Positions 38,033 through 46,530 of a DNA stretch of 64,000 bases are shown in pieces (the first letter of the stretch is position 1; each line of letters opens with the position of its first letter). A model generated the notes under the pieces. It was not told the DNA's origin. It made no database searches and saw only the letters and a program-made list of their open reading frames with translations. This stretch comes from Candidatus Dojkabacteria bacterium (GTDB taxonomy: Bacteria > Patescibacteria > Dojkabacteria > SC72): contig JALNYV010000003.1 of NCBI GenBank assembly GCA_023229785.1, positions 30,406-94,405 of the forward strand, given 5' to 3'. Position numbers and translations under genes: made by a program.

Positions 38033-38536
38033 TTATTTCCTAATAAATAATCGTCTTAAAAAGTCATGCGTGTCATTATCTTTTTGCATAGACACACAGT
38101 TTTCAGCTACTGTAAGTATTATAGGTATAGATAAACTTTTTATATTACTACAAAACATAGCACAACATAAAAACGAGTCTCTCAACCTGCTATCAAAACT
38201 AAAAAAATTACTAAGCTGATAGAACTTCTCAATAAAAGGAGTTACATCTTTTTTATTGTCCAAGCACACTAAAAAATCAGCTACAACGGGGTGGGGTAAA
38301 GAATTTGATAACTCCCTTATGGCAACAACACAACTTTTATATAAGTCAATACAACCATATAAAGACGGGCTACTATTGTACAAAACACTCATATCCATTA
38401 GGGTAATGTTTTGACTTAATAGTATTTCATCCAAGTTAAACTTATCTTTCCTTATCAAGCTCACAATTACCATGTATGTGTCACCAGATAGCTCAGAATA
38501 TTTTAAACTCCGAAAAAACGAGAGGCCAAATTTCAT
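38033..38536 (-). CDS. hypothetical protein
   Basis: This is a 167-residue mainly helical protein (MKFGLSFFRSLKYSELSG) with several Cys and hydrophobic helices. It overlaps the upstream gene by four bases (ATGA) and directly precedes the giant repeat protein in transcription. I recognise no family. Position suggests a helper or chaperone for that protein, which is inference only. Confidence 0.45.
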   Translation of the reverse strand: MKFGLSFFRSLKYSELSGDTYMVIVSLIRKDKFNLDEILLSQNITLMDMSVLYNSSPSLYGCIDLYKSCVVAIRELSNSLPHPVVADFLVCLDNKKDVTPFIEKFYQLSNFFSFDSRLRDSFLCCAMFCSNIKSLSIPIILTVAENCVSMQKDNDTHDFLRRLFIRK

Positions 38537-39069
38537 TTATAATTCAATCTCTTCAAAAAACGTTTGTCTATGCTATTATTGCTATCCACACCCTTTTTGA
38601 TACCATTTCCCAAAAATGACATATCTTTCAAAAAATGTCTTTTTTCTTCAATCAACAACGAAATTGATACTACTTCCTTTTTATCAATATAATCCTTTAG
38701 TTTATTGTACCGCTCATTTAATCTAATAACCCACTTATCCATGTCCTTACTTTTACTTAATTTTATTTTCTTAAACTGATTATTATACTCATTAAGCAAC
38801 GCTTCCCGTAACATAGATAAGTCATTTATACCATAGATAGTTTCTTTGACTATATAGTTCTTTGTGTCCCCAACTACACCACTAAGTTGTTGTGGCATAA
38901 CACTTATCATATCCGATTCCATATAATATTTATTATAACCACTCAGTTCTCTAACTATTCTAGCCCCATCAGTTATAATAAGTTTATGTATCTTCCCAAC
39001 AGGATGAAAAGTGGCCCAATTTTTTATTGGACCACTCATCTTTCCACTATCGTCTATTGCATAAACCAT
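38533..39069 (-). CDS. hypothetical protein
   Basis: This is a 178-residue protein with a beta-rich N-terminal half (MVYAIDDSGKMSGPIKNWATF, KIHKLIITDGARIV). The C-terminal half is highly charged and helical (NEYNNQFKKIKLSKSKDMDKW). I know no matching family. It lies three bases after the paralogous virion protein and before the 167-residue gene, as part of the appendage block. Confidence 0.45.
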   Translation of the reverse strand: MVYAIDDSGKMSGPIKNWATFHPVGKIHKLIITDGARIVRELSGYNKYYMESDMISVMPQQLSGVVGDTKNYIVKETIYGINDLSMLREALLNEYNNQFKKIKLSKSKDMDKWVIRLNERYNKLKDYIDKKEVVSISLLIEEKRHFLKDMSFLGNGIKKGVDSNNSIDKRFLKRLNYK

Positions 39070-39072
39070 ATG

Positions 39073-39738
39073 CTAGTCTGTAATCCACCCCTCTTGGGTT
39101 TTTTCTTGACCGGTTTCAGGAATGTTAGCAAGGTATGGACCAGCAAAGGGAGTATTCTCCCTACAATGCACAATTCCCATACTACCTGATGGTATCGTTG
39201 CCCAAACAGGTGCAGCCTCAGTTCCAGCAGTTGAAGGGGCTACTTGGTTAAAAAACCACGACACAGTAGGTGTGGTACTTATAAATGAATACCGCAATAA
39301 CAAGTCAAACCCTGCTGACGAAGATGTTTGCATAGAAGCAACAACCTTAACTTGCATATTAAAATAGATACTTCCACCACCAAAACTGTCCAATGTAGCA
39401 CTTTGTTGTGTTACGTAATGAGCAATACCAACCATCAAATTTGTAGTTCCAGTGTTGGTAGCTGCGTAATTTGTTGGAAACCACGTTGTGCCACAATCAC
39501 CAGTACCATTAGACGTATCCATCAATGCTATCATTGACTTCTCTGCCGCACTCATCCCAAATATGTCATTTACTGTACTTACAGCAGTATCTGTTGCTGG
39601 AAATATAGCGTTATTATCATATGTTTCATACCTTACCTTGGAAGATAAGGGATGATTAAAATCAACCTTAAAAACATTCTTAGCAGCATACCCACTCTCC
39701 CCAGAACCATACCCGTATGCTCTACCTTTTGTTGCCAT
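39073..39738 (-). CDS. putative virion protein, paralogue of the 30006-30665 product
   Basis: I use the ATG at 39738, which has AAGGAGATAG in front; a GTG one codon earlier is less likely. The 221-residue product matches the 30006-30665 protein in several blocks, including NVFKVDF, YDNNA, the APVWATIPSGSMGI stretch and LANIP near the end. The N-terminus is Gly-rich (GRAYGYGSGESGYAAK). The pair flanks the giant repeat protein, so duplication within one structural module is likely. Confidence 0.55.
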   Translation of the reverse strand: MATKGRAYGYGSGESGYAAKNVFKVDFNHPLSSKVRYETYDNNAIFPATDTAVSTVNDIFGMSAAEKSMIALMDTSNGTGDCGTTWFPTNYAATNTGTTNLMVGIAHYVTQQSATLDSFGGGSIYFNMQVKVVASMQTSSSAGFDLLLRYSFISTTPTVSWFFNQVAPSTAGTEAAPVWATIPSGSMGIVHCRENTPFAGPYLANIPETGQEKTQEGWITD

Positions 39739-39753
39739 CACTATCTCCTTAAT

Positions 39754-39867
39754 CTATTGTTGTGCAAGTATATTTAATACACTTATGCACGAACTTTTTA
39801 TTTCAAACTTTGTCAAAACAATGTCGTTGGTCACTTTTACTATCTTTACAACTACCTTATTAGACAT
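39754..39867 (-). CDS. small 37-residue hypothetical protein
   Basis: The ATG follows directly on the TAA of the upstream membrane protein gene, and the frame runs to a TAG, giving MSNKVVVKIVKV onward. This small frame fills an otherwise empty gap of 129 bases in a tightly packed operon and ends just before the next ribosome site. Coupled translation is plausible; function is unknown. Confidence 0.4.
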   Translation of the reverse strand: MSNKVVVKIVKVTNDIVLTKFEIKSSCISVLNILAQQ

Positions 39868-40227
39868 TTATTTACCCGTACTATTTATCTTAAAATGCAA
39901 TTCTTGTATTATTTTGCCGTACTCGTCTAGTTTACTCTCTATATCAGCAAGTTTATCAACTATTAATGCTTTATTCGTATACCATATCAAAACACCATCT
40001 TTATCTCTAATCTCATGCACATCCTTTAACCACCTGATTAGTACCAAAAGAGCACTGACATCATTTGATACACATTTCAGCGTATCACTAACACTTTGCA
40101 TATACACTAAACTGGTAGTTACATCTTGGTTATGTGTTTTCTTCGACAGATAATCCAATACCGCTTTTATAACAAGAAAAGCAAGCAACCCACCAACCCC
40201 TAATTCAGTCACCGATGAAATATCCAC
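39868..40227 (-). CDS. single-span membrane protein, holin candidate
   Basis: This 119-residue protein starts at a GTG with GGGGAA upstream. It has one N-terminal membrane helix (GVGGLLAFLVIKAVLDYL) followed by a basic SKK and a cytoplasmic helical tail. The layout fits class III-type holins or antiholins and other phage inner-membrane proteins. It is in the same late operon as the endolysin but about 10 kb from it. A second membrane candidate exists at 58321-58638, so the actual holin is not settled. Confidence 0.4.
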   Translation of the reverse strand: MDISSVTELGVGGLLAFLVIKAVLDYLSKKTHNQDVTTSLVYMQSVSDTLKCVSNDVSALLVLIRWLKDVHEIRDKDGVLIWYTNKALIVDKLADIESKLDEYGKIIQELHFKINSTGK

Positions 40228-40242
40228 ATTTTCCCCACTACA

Positions 40243-42408
40243 TTAGTCAATAAAGTTTAAGTTACAATTACATCCCAAATGTGGAGGAAACATTGCTGTA
40301 ACATCTGCTATATTAAAGATTTTACCTTCGTTAGCAAAACATAACTCACATGTATTTTCTCCGGGATTAGTCTCCCAAACACACCTCGTATGCCCAGCTT
40401 TGTTAGCCTTATATATCTTAGCCATAAGCAAGGCACGCTTTTCACCCTCAACTACATATGTTGCTAAACGCCTCTTAAAAGTTAAAAGCAGTGCTGAGAG
40501 TTCCTCGTTACTCAAACTCTCATTAACAATATGCCCCCTTAACTCACTATAAAAGTTATCAACATAACCTTTATTCCATGTCAACAACTCTGACAACTCG
40601 TAGTTGTCCTCACCATTAGTGCTATTATAAAAAATTCTCTTCAGATGGGACTCTAACAAACTATTAAAAGCGGAAAAACCACCAATTAAAGAAAGTTCTA
40701 TGGCATATTTATCTTTTAAATCTTTCTTACTATAAATATCTTTTGACATGTTATCAAATATTCCACTAAAAGAACTTTCAAAAGAAAAGGTAGCTGTCTT
40801 TGCTTCCTGAACTTCCACAGTCTTCTTAGGATTATCTTCATCCTTTGGTCTACCATCTGGGTCAACAGTGGTCTCAGTACCTTGGTATGGAAGTGAGTTA
40901 TTTTTAAACAACTCAGGCAAACCTTCATCCTGCTCTTTCTGTCTACGAAACTTCTCCGCCGCCATATCGTAGCCCATAACAGATATAAAAGTCTCTATAG
41001 AAATAACACCTAACTCATACAGTTTAATAGCAAAATTTCTAACACGCTCTTCATCTTTTAATAACAAAGAATCAAACTTAAAACTTAATTGAGTATATGT
41101 GAAACTATTAGCCACTGCTATATCATTTCCGATTTTTGTTAAAATTAACTCTAGCTCACCTCTCACAACATCCAAACCAACCTCAGTACTTATAAAAGAA
41201 GCCCAGTCTTTAGCAGATTGGCCAGAGGTGTTACCATCAATAAGCAAAGAGGGCACATGCAAAGCACGCAATACATCCAAATCAGCTTGTTTGTATTTAT
41301 CAACGAACTCCAAAATTTTTCCATCAGGACCAATATCCTCTACGGTTAAGTCCGGTCCCGGCCAAACTATTGCGTTTGCTCTCTTAGGGTCAGTTAGTAT
41401 ACTTATTAAAGCATTAACTCTACTCGGAGTAGGGATATGATAAACTTTATTTTTCTCTGAATCAGGCAAACCAATTTTAAAAATAGTAAACCTATTTATC
41501 ATACCATCTATTGTAGCCTCATCTACAGCTTGCAATCTTCTCTTATTTGCTATAGCAGTAAAAGTCTTTATGAAGATTGATTCACCCCAAGCTTTATAGT
41601 CCTTACAATTTCTTTTCAAATGAAAAGAAACATTTGGGTCTAGTACAATATCCGTATTGTTGTTAATACTCTTTTTCCAATAGTCGGGAATAGTCTTAAC
41701 TAAAAATTTATCGGCATCTGTTACAGGTTTCTTTACCTTGTCTTTAATCTCCCTAGATAAATTCAAAACCAATCTCTCATAACCAAGTTTAGCTAAATCT
41801 TCATCTGCCGCCAAAGAAAGAGTATCCAGAACCCTTATCGAGGTTGGAAGAAAAAAGCTAGGTGCGGACATACCGGGAACCATCTTTACATTTTTTTCCC
41901 AATTAAACACAAATACACTATCCCCATCGGTTAAGTATGAATCAAATATCTTTCTGATAGCCGCCCGCATACCGGGAACGGGAAGAATAATTCCCTTTAA
42001 ATTAATTAATCCAGTAATAGTGTTGACTGTACTAAACCAATCATTAAGTACTTTCTGTAACTCTTCATTATCTGTTGAAAATTTACCTTTTGTTACACCA
42101 AAGTCACAAAGAAGGTCAGCTACAGAAGAACAAACCCCTTCTCTACTTCTTAACTTTCTAGCTAACTCCACTACTGTTGTTCTATCATCAATATTAGCAT
42201 CTGTATAATCTTTTATATCTTTTAGATATATTGAAGAAGTTCTACTATTAACTTTTGAGTGTATAGCAACAGCCTGTGAAGACATCTTATCACTAACAAC
42301 GTCAACTGATGCCCTATTTATACTTGGTAAACCACTATCTCTTTGATTACTTCTGTTCTGCTTGGGTCTAGAAAATTTACCCGTTCTTTTATCTTTCCAA
42401 TAAGCCAT
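40243..42408 (-). CDS. portal protein fused to a MuF-like C-terminal domain
   Basis: This is a 721-residue protein from the ATG at 42408 (GGAG upstream; an upstream in-frame TTG is rejected). Residues about 30-500 read as a portal: QAVAIHSKVNSRTSSIY, GVCSSVADLLCDFGVTKG, a stem region, then DVLRALHVPSLLIDG and SAKDWASFISTEV. The C-terminal 150 residues end CVWETNPGENTCELCFANEG and PPHLGCNCNL. This is the Cys-containing end motif of the Mu gpF / SPP1 gp7 minor head family. In most phages these are two genes; here they are one chain. The portal forms the DNA entry ring, and the MuF domain would project into the capsid interior. It directly follows TerL. Confidence 0.82.
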   Translation of the reverse strand: MAYWKDKRTGKFSRPKQNRSNQRDSGLPSINRASVDVVSDKMSSQAVAIHSKVNSRTSSIYLKDIKDYTDANIDDRTTVVELARKLRSREGVCSSVADLLCDFGVTKGKFSTDNEELQKVLNDWFSTVNTITGLINLKGIILPVPGMRAAIRKIFDSYLTDGDSVFVFNWEKNVKMVPGMSAPSFFLPTSIRVLDTLSLAADEDLAKLGYERLVLNLSREIKDKVKKPVTDADKFLVKTIPDYWKKSINNNTDIVLDPNVSFHLKRNCKDYKAWGESIFIKTFTAIANKRRLQAVDEATIDGMINRFTIFKIGLPDSEKNKVYHIPTPSRVNALISILTDPKRANAIVWPGPDLTVEDIGPDGKILEFVDKYKQADLDVLRALHVPSLLIDGNTSGQSAKDWASFISTEVGLDVVRGELELILTKIGNDIAVANSFTYTQLSFKFDSLLLKDEERVRNFAIKLYELGVISIETFISVMGYDMAAEKFRRQKEQDEGLPELFKNNSLPYQGTETTVDPDGRPKDEDNPKKTVEVQEAKTATFSFESSFSGIFDNMSKDIYSKKDLKDKYAIELSLIGGFSAFNSLLESHLKRIFYNSTNGEDNYELSELLTWNKGYVDNFYSELRGHIVNESLSNEELSALLLTFKRRLATYVVEGEKRALLMAKIYKANKAGHTRCVWETNPGENTCELCFANEGKIFNIADVTAMFPPHLGCNCNLNFID

Positions 42409-42423
42409 TATAATCTCCAATAA

Positions 42424-44247
42424 CTAAATCGTGAGTGCTATAGGTTCTAACAAACTCATTCCAGCAAATCTTCTTCCTATTGTCTTTTCATCATATAGCT
42501 CTTTGTATCTGGCATTACCATAAAGTAATGCAGAGTACAGGTCTTTTTTACCCGGTGCCGGTCGCCCGGTAATGGGGTTTACACTCTCTATATCAAATCT
42601 AACACTTTTTCCGGCAGGGACCACCTTAATACGCATCAACTGACTAACCAACGTTTCAACATGCCCCTGTATCTCAAGTATCTCTATATTATCTGGTCTA
42701 TCTCTTAAGGCTTTTGGTAAAAGCAGTAAACAATTTACTAAATGACCTTTTAAATGACCATTATATGTTATATTATCGTCCTGCGTTGTAGTGTACAACT
42801 TCAAAATAGGCAACCCTTCTCCCTCTTTATTCCTCTCTGGGTCAAATATGGGCTCAACTGTTTCCCCAACAATCTCTCTGACTATTCTTCTATCCCCTAA
42901 TAAATCAGCAACTTCATACCCACCCCCACGAGCATCCATAGCAATAGCTATTATATTAAACTTCCTATAAAGTTCATATATTAAATTTACCCTATCCCTC
43001 AAGGGCATTTTATTGCGCTCGTATGCATAAACAACAGCGTTATAGTTTCTGTATAGACATTGACCATCATCAGCAAGCATTGGACATTTACAACCTAAAT
43101 TTGCAACACTGCACTTCGCTATGTCTCTATCCGTATAGTCTAATTGGCCAACCTTAGTCACTACAAAGGCACTATTATCCGATGAGGGGGCAGTATCTAT
43201 ACTTAGTATGCACTGTCCAGAACAACTTGATAAAGCATTAGGGTATGTGTCAGTATCCTTATCCAACAACACATTACTACACTTCTCTATGGCATCTATA
43301 GGAAAATACCCACCGGAAACATCCATTGGAACATTTTTATTTTCTGCCATCCAAACTTCCATATCAACGTTAGGACTGTTTTTCTTCTGTATTATTTTCT
43401 TCCTATCAATACCCCACAAAGTTTTTATTGAGCCATCAAGTTTAATATAAAAAGAATCTTCAAAGTTAAACTCAAAAACTGATATATCAGAAGGTCTTAC
43501 TTCAATATCATTAAAAACAACCTCAGAACCACTCTCCAATATTGATGTTAAATGCTTAACTTCTTTCCAAAAATCCCTGAAAGAATAGTCAATTGTAGAG
43601 GTCTTTATACTTTGGTTACAAACCACCTGTTCATCTTCACCCTTGGAGGGGTCATACAACACGTTAAGAAACGGGTCTATTATTTGCTGCACAAAAGTAG
43701 AAGGAAGAAGAAATGATTCATCTTGAGCTAATTTTAACGCTCTCAAGCCTCTAATCGTGCTTCCGTCTCCTAACGGAACTGCATACACAATAGACCCATT
43801 TTTAAATTGAATTGACCAAAAGCTAGGGTCTTTATTGACAACCCTACGAACATCATATAATGCTGCCCTAGCATATCCATACCCTTTTTGACCAGATAAT
43901 CTTCCAAGAACAACTTTCTCCATTTCAAGCATAACACTTTTAGATTGTCTAAAACCAGCACCACCTATTATCATTAATTTATTGTTAGGATATAAAAGGG
44001 AAGACAAGACATAATAAATAGCTACTAGCACAGACTTACCCATACCTCGGCTACACAATAAAACATTGTAGTGTTTCTGTCTTCCCCAATCTCTTAATAT
44101 AACCCTATGGTGAGGCGACAACTTTAAGCCAAGTATATCGAGTGCCGCTATATCCATGTGGCGGCGATAAAAATAAATGGGGTATAACTTTTTTATAATC
44201 TCACCCCTAGTCTCTAATGTCTTTACAGCCTTACTATACTCTGTCAT
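42424..44247 (-). CDS. terL: terminase large subunit
   Basis: The start is placed at the ATG at 44247, giving 607 residues; an ORF 24 codons longer lies wholly within the upstream gene. The ATPase shows a Walker A (CSRGMGKS, 65-72) and a Walker B (LAQDE, D176 and E177). The RNase H-like nuclease has D351 (SIDTAPSSDNSAF), D438 (AMDARGGG) and D569 (KKDLYSAL). It packages DNA into proheads. The nuclease domain contains a Cys-rich insert between residues 379 and 397 (C-x6-C-x-C-x8-C) that could bind metal and is not usual for TerL. The gene overlaps the small terminase candidate by 14 bases. Confidence 0.92.
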   Translation of the reverse strand: MTEYSKAVKTLETRGEIIKKLYPIYFYRRHMDIAALDILGLKLSPHHRVILRDWGRQKHYNVLLCSRGMGKSVLVAIYYVLSSLLYPNNKLMIIGGAGFRQSKSVMLEMEKVVLGRLSGQKGYGYARAALYDVRRVVNKDPSFWSIQFKNGSIVYAVPLGDGSTIRGLRALKLAQDESFLLPSTFVQQIIDPFLNVLYDPSKGEDEQVVCNQSIKTSTIDYSFRDFWKEVKHLTSILESGSEVVFNDIEVRPSDISVFEFNFEDSFYIKLDGSIKTLWGIDRKKIIQKKNSPNVDMEVWMAENKNVPMDVSGGYFPIDAIEKCSNVLLDKDTDTYPNALSSCSGQCILSIDTAPSSDNSAFVVTKVGQLDYTDRDIAKCSVANLGCKCPMLADDGQCLYRNYNAVVYAYERNKMPLRDRVNLIYELYRKFNIIAIAMDARGGGYEVADLLGDRRIVREIVGETVEPIFDPERNKEGEGLPILKLYTTTQDDNITYNGHLKGHLVNCLLLLPKALRDRPDNIEILEIQGHVETLVSQLMRIKVVPAGKSVRFDIESVNPITGRPAPGKKDLYSALLYGNARYKELYDEKTIGRRFAGMSLLEPIALTI

Positions 44248-45028
44248 ACTTTGACTCTCGCTCACCAACAAACAAATAAGCATCCTCCACTGACATATCT
44301 GCGAAAGCTGCCCCTTCAAATAAAACCCTACTTATTTCCTTACGCTCATATTTATTCAACAACATTTTTAGCTCATTATACCTAAACGCATCCATCAACT
44401 CTGGAAACTCCTCAAGAGTTTGCTCAAACTGTACCGCCAAGGAAGCAATATTATCCTTGCTCTCAGTTAATTTTGTCTTTTGACGGTCCCCTTCTGACAC
44501 CCCTAAGTAAGTACCAAGCCTTATCTGTGCGTCAATTAAATTCTTTATTGTAGTACTTTGCTTCTCCCCACTATACTGAAGTTCTTGTGAAATCCTCAAA
44601 GAAAGAATACAATAATTATCTATTATTGTATCCAAATCTTTTCTTTTGTCCAAAAAAGGATACTCATACAATAAGGTCTTCTTTATTTTTTTTAAGGCCT
44701 CTTCTTCATCTGCCTTACGCTCTTCACGTACAGATGTTGTATTCGCCGCCTTCCTTTTATCCTTTAACTTATACCTTTTTTGTTCTGTTTTTGTAGGTGA
44801 AAAGTAACCCCCTGTCTGTTCCTGAATTCTAGCTGGAAGATTTGTAATTTTGGGGGTTGGGTAGTCATTCCCATTAAAATCCAAACCTTGGAGTAAGTTA
44901 TTAAAATACAACTTAGACAACTTTTCTGCCTCTTCCATCTCCACCTGCTTGTAATAAACCAAGAAATCCTTTATCACAGTTGTGTATTTTTCAACATCTT
45001 TTTCATCTTTTATATCAAAAAGTAACAT
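44234..45028 (-). CDS. small terminase subunit candidate
   Basis: This 264-residue protein is the first gene of the late operon and lies directly upstream of TerL. It is strongly helical and charged (KRYKLKDKRKAANTTS, ADEEEALKKIKKTLL), with YCILSLRISQELQYSG and a helical C-terminal region ending GERESKYDRV. Small terminases bind the packaging site and form ring oligomers; they share little sequence, so position is the main evidence. The start has a strong GGAGGTAG site. Confidence 0.55.
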   Translation of the reverse strand: MLLFDIKDEKDVEKYTTVIKDFLVYYKQVEMEEAEKLSKLYFNNLLQGLDFNGNDYPTPKITNLPARIQEQTGGYFSPTKTEQKRYKLKDKRKAANTTSVREERKADEEEALKKIKKTLLYEYPFLDKRKDLDTIIDNYCILSLRISQELQYSGEKQSTTIKNLIDAQIRLGTYLGVSEGDRQKTKLTESKDNIASLAVQFEQTLEEFPELMDAFRYNELKMLLNKYERKEISRVLFEGAAFADMSVEDAYLFVGERESKYDRV

Positions 45029-45081
45029 TCTACCTCCATAATTATTATCGTACTAAAATAACTTTTTTGTCCGTAACTAAC

Positions 45082-45117
45082 CCAATATCTCAAAAAATGG
45101 GCCAATATCTCAAAAAA
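45082..45117. repeat. two direct repeats CCAATATCTCAAAAAA spaced 20 bp
   Basis: The 16-base sequence CCAATATCTCAAAAAA occurs twice (45082-45097 and 45102-45117) with start-to-start spacing of 20 bases, about two helical turns. It lies 54-89 bases upstream of the first late gene, where an activator or repressor could bind on one face of the helix. Confidence 0.8.
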
Positions 45118-45219
45118 GATGGATTTTATGTGTAACCTATAAGTTGTTGTTATTCAATGGGTTGTAAAAAAATGCACTTTTTTAAAAATTTTACTCCAGA
45201 AATGGGTCATTTTTGTCGA

Positions 45220-45235
45220 AATCTTAATTAAGATT
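45220..45235. promoter_or_regulatory. 16-bp perfect palindrome with nearby AGATTAAG copies
   Basis: AATCTTAATTAAGATT reads the same on both strands. Its right half begins an AGATTAAG element (45231) that recurs at 45262 and, as AGATTAAA, at 45282. A dimeric DNA-binding protein or origin-binding protein is a likely reader. Confidence 0.6.
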
Positions 45236-45358
45236 AAGAAATTAAGAATACATGATATAGAAGATTAAGATGAGTTTAATAAGATTAAAACATTATAGAA
45301 ATTTGGATTGATGAAAGAAGACCTATTTTTTGTAAAATTTTGCCTACAATTTACCCTT

Positions 45359-45453
45359 GGTTAACTCTTCAATTTCTGCAACAGAATAACAAAGATGTTA
45401 ACCAGATAGGAAAAGCAAGAAAGAAATAAATTCTTAACCTTTTTTCTGGTTAA
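45359..45453. repeat. four GGTTAA/TTAACC half-sites upstream of the early operon
   Basis: The hexamer appears at 45359-45364 (GGTTAA), 45398-45403 (TTAACC), 45434-45439 (TTAACC) and 45448-45453 (GGTTAA). The second and fourth extend to 9-base inverted arms (TTAACCAGA and TCTGGTTAA). Clustered half-sites next to the first early gene suggest operators. Confidence 0.55.
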
Positions 45454-45500
45454 ACAATAAAAAGTTTGGTTTTTGCCGATAATATATTTAAAGGAAGTTT

Positions 45501-45980
45501 ATGAAAAAACATCTCAGTATCACCTTGCCTCAAAAAACTGAGGCTGAAGATTTGGTTGCTTTACAAGAGTTCTTTGTTGCACAGATAATACAACTAATGG
45601 CTGACTTTAAAGCATTTGAAAATAGTGCACAGGTTGCTCTTGATGAAGCGGAGAAGGTCTTTCTTGAAAAAGAAGATTCTGACCCGGCTTTTTTGAAAGT
45701 TGAGCTATCTAAATGTTCTTCTCACTCATACAGGGTAGGTGCGTTAAGAGCAGAGGCCAAAATGTTTGATACAATTTTTGAGGCAGTATTTTTCTGTCCC
45801 AAAAAAGTGAAGTTTTCTGAAGAGGATAGAAAGAAGTATACGAGGGTAAAAACCCTACAAACGAAATACATTTTAAGTATGTTGGAAATGGCAGAGGAGA
45901 AATTGGATAAGAAAATAAGCTCTATTCAAAGTGTCTTAAAAGCAGAAACAGCACGGTATATGAAAGAACGACAAATATGA
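45501..45980 (+). CDS. hypothetical early protein
   Basis: This is the first gene of the rightward operon, with AAAGGAAG upstream. The 159-residue protein (MKKHLSITLPQKTEAEDL) is almost entirely helical, with a charged C-terminal coiled coil (SMLEMAEEKLDKKISSIQSV). No family is recognised. First early genes often act against host functions, but nothing in the sequence shows this. Confidence 0.5.
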   Translation: MKKHLSITLPQKTEAEDLVALQEFFVAQIIQLMADFKAFENSAQVALDEAEKVFLEKEDSDPAFLKVELSKCSSHSYRVGALRAEAKMFDTIFEAVFFCPKKVKFSEEDRKKYTRVKTLQTKYILSMLEMAEEKLDKKISSIQSVLKAETARYMKERQI

Positions 45981-46201
45981 GTAGCTATGGTACAACATGC
46001 ACAGTGATGTGTACATCTTGTCAACATAAGTGGTACATGAACTATAGAGAATATTTGTATGCATTTATTGAACGGAAATGTCCTAAATGTGGTTTTCTGG
46101 ATACCTCAAACAGTTTAGGTAATAACATACCTCTTTCCCCAGAGAATAAGAAGAGTCCTTATAGCAGTAGGGGTATTATTTTAAGATATGTGGATTTTTA
46201 G
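45977..46201 (+). CDS. small zinc-ribbon protein
   Basis: This 74-residue protein has two Cys pairs, CTSC near residue 12 and CPKC near residue 35, separated by about 20 residues. This is a zinc-ribbon pattern. The remainder is short and probably disordered. It overlaps the previous gene by four bases (ATGA). Such ribbons bind nucleic acid or protein; the target is unknown. Confidence 0.6.
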   Translation: MSSYGTTCTVMCTSCQHKWYMNYREYLYAFIERKCPKCGFLDTSNSLGNNIPLSPENKKSPYSSRGIILRYVDF

Positions 46202-46203
46202 GA

Positions 46204-46530
46204 ATGAGTGAACAAGTGTTAAATGTATTGGTTATCCATAATACACCATTAAAAAATAGTGTGTATAAGAAAATTCTATTAGAAACCCACCCCTTTCTTG
46301 GCGGAGACCTTTATAATGTAAAGGTAGTGAAGGCAGATATCAACTTTGAAAAGTATGTAAAATATGATGCTTTTTATGCGGACAAAAGTGTAGAGATGAA
46401 GGTAGTAAATAATCTTTCCTACCTTGTTGGTAAGCGTGTTTTTCATACGTTGTGTCTATCAAATAAACAAAAACTTTCAATACTAATCAATACACATTTA
46501 GATGAGGTTGTTAAAAATGCGAATAACTGA
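46204..46530 (+). CDS. hypothetical protein
   Basis: This is a 108-residue protein (MSEQVLNVLVIHNTPLKNS) of mixed alpha/beta type. I recognise no family. It starts two bases after the zinc-ribbon gene and overlaps the MazG-like gene by 14 bases, so it belongs to the same transcript. Confidence 0.45.
   Translation: MSEQVLNVLVIHNTPLKNSVYKKILLETHPFLGGDLYNVKVVKADINFEKYVKYDAFYADKSVEMKVVNNLSYLVGKRVFHTLCLSNKQKLSILINTHLDEVVKNANN

Larger units (their letters stand above)
45029..45500 (+). promoter_or_regulatory. divergent AT-rich control region between late and early operons
   Basis: These 472 bases contain no convincing gene and lie between two operons pointing away from each other, so they must hold both promoters. 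Three short-repeat families are visible: a tandem 20-base unit near the late side, AGATTAAG copies with a 16-base palindrome in the middle, and GGTTAA/TTAACC sites near the early side. On the minus strand TACGATAAT about 25 bases before the first late gene is a possible -10 box without a good -35. On the plus strand I see no consensus promoter. The density of repeats would also suit an origin of replication. Confidence 0.6.

Noticed and set aside
39785..40153. Plus-strand 122-codon open frame
   Set aside because: It is antisense to the holin-like gene and the 37-residue gene, which fit the operon direction and spacing.
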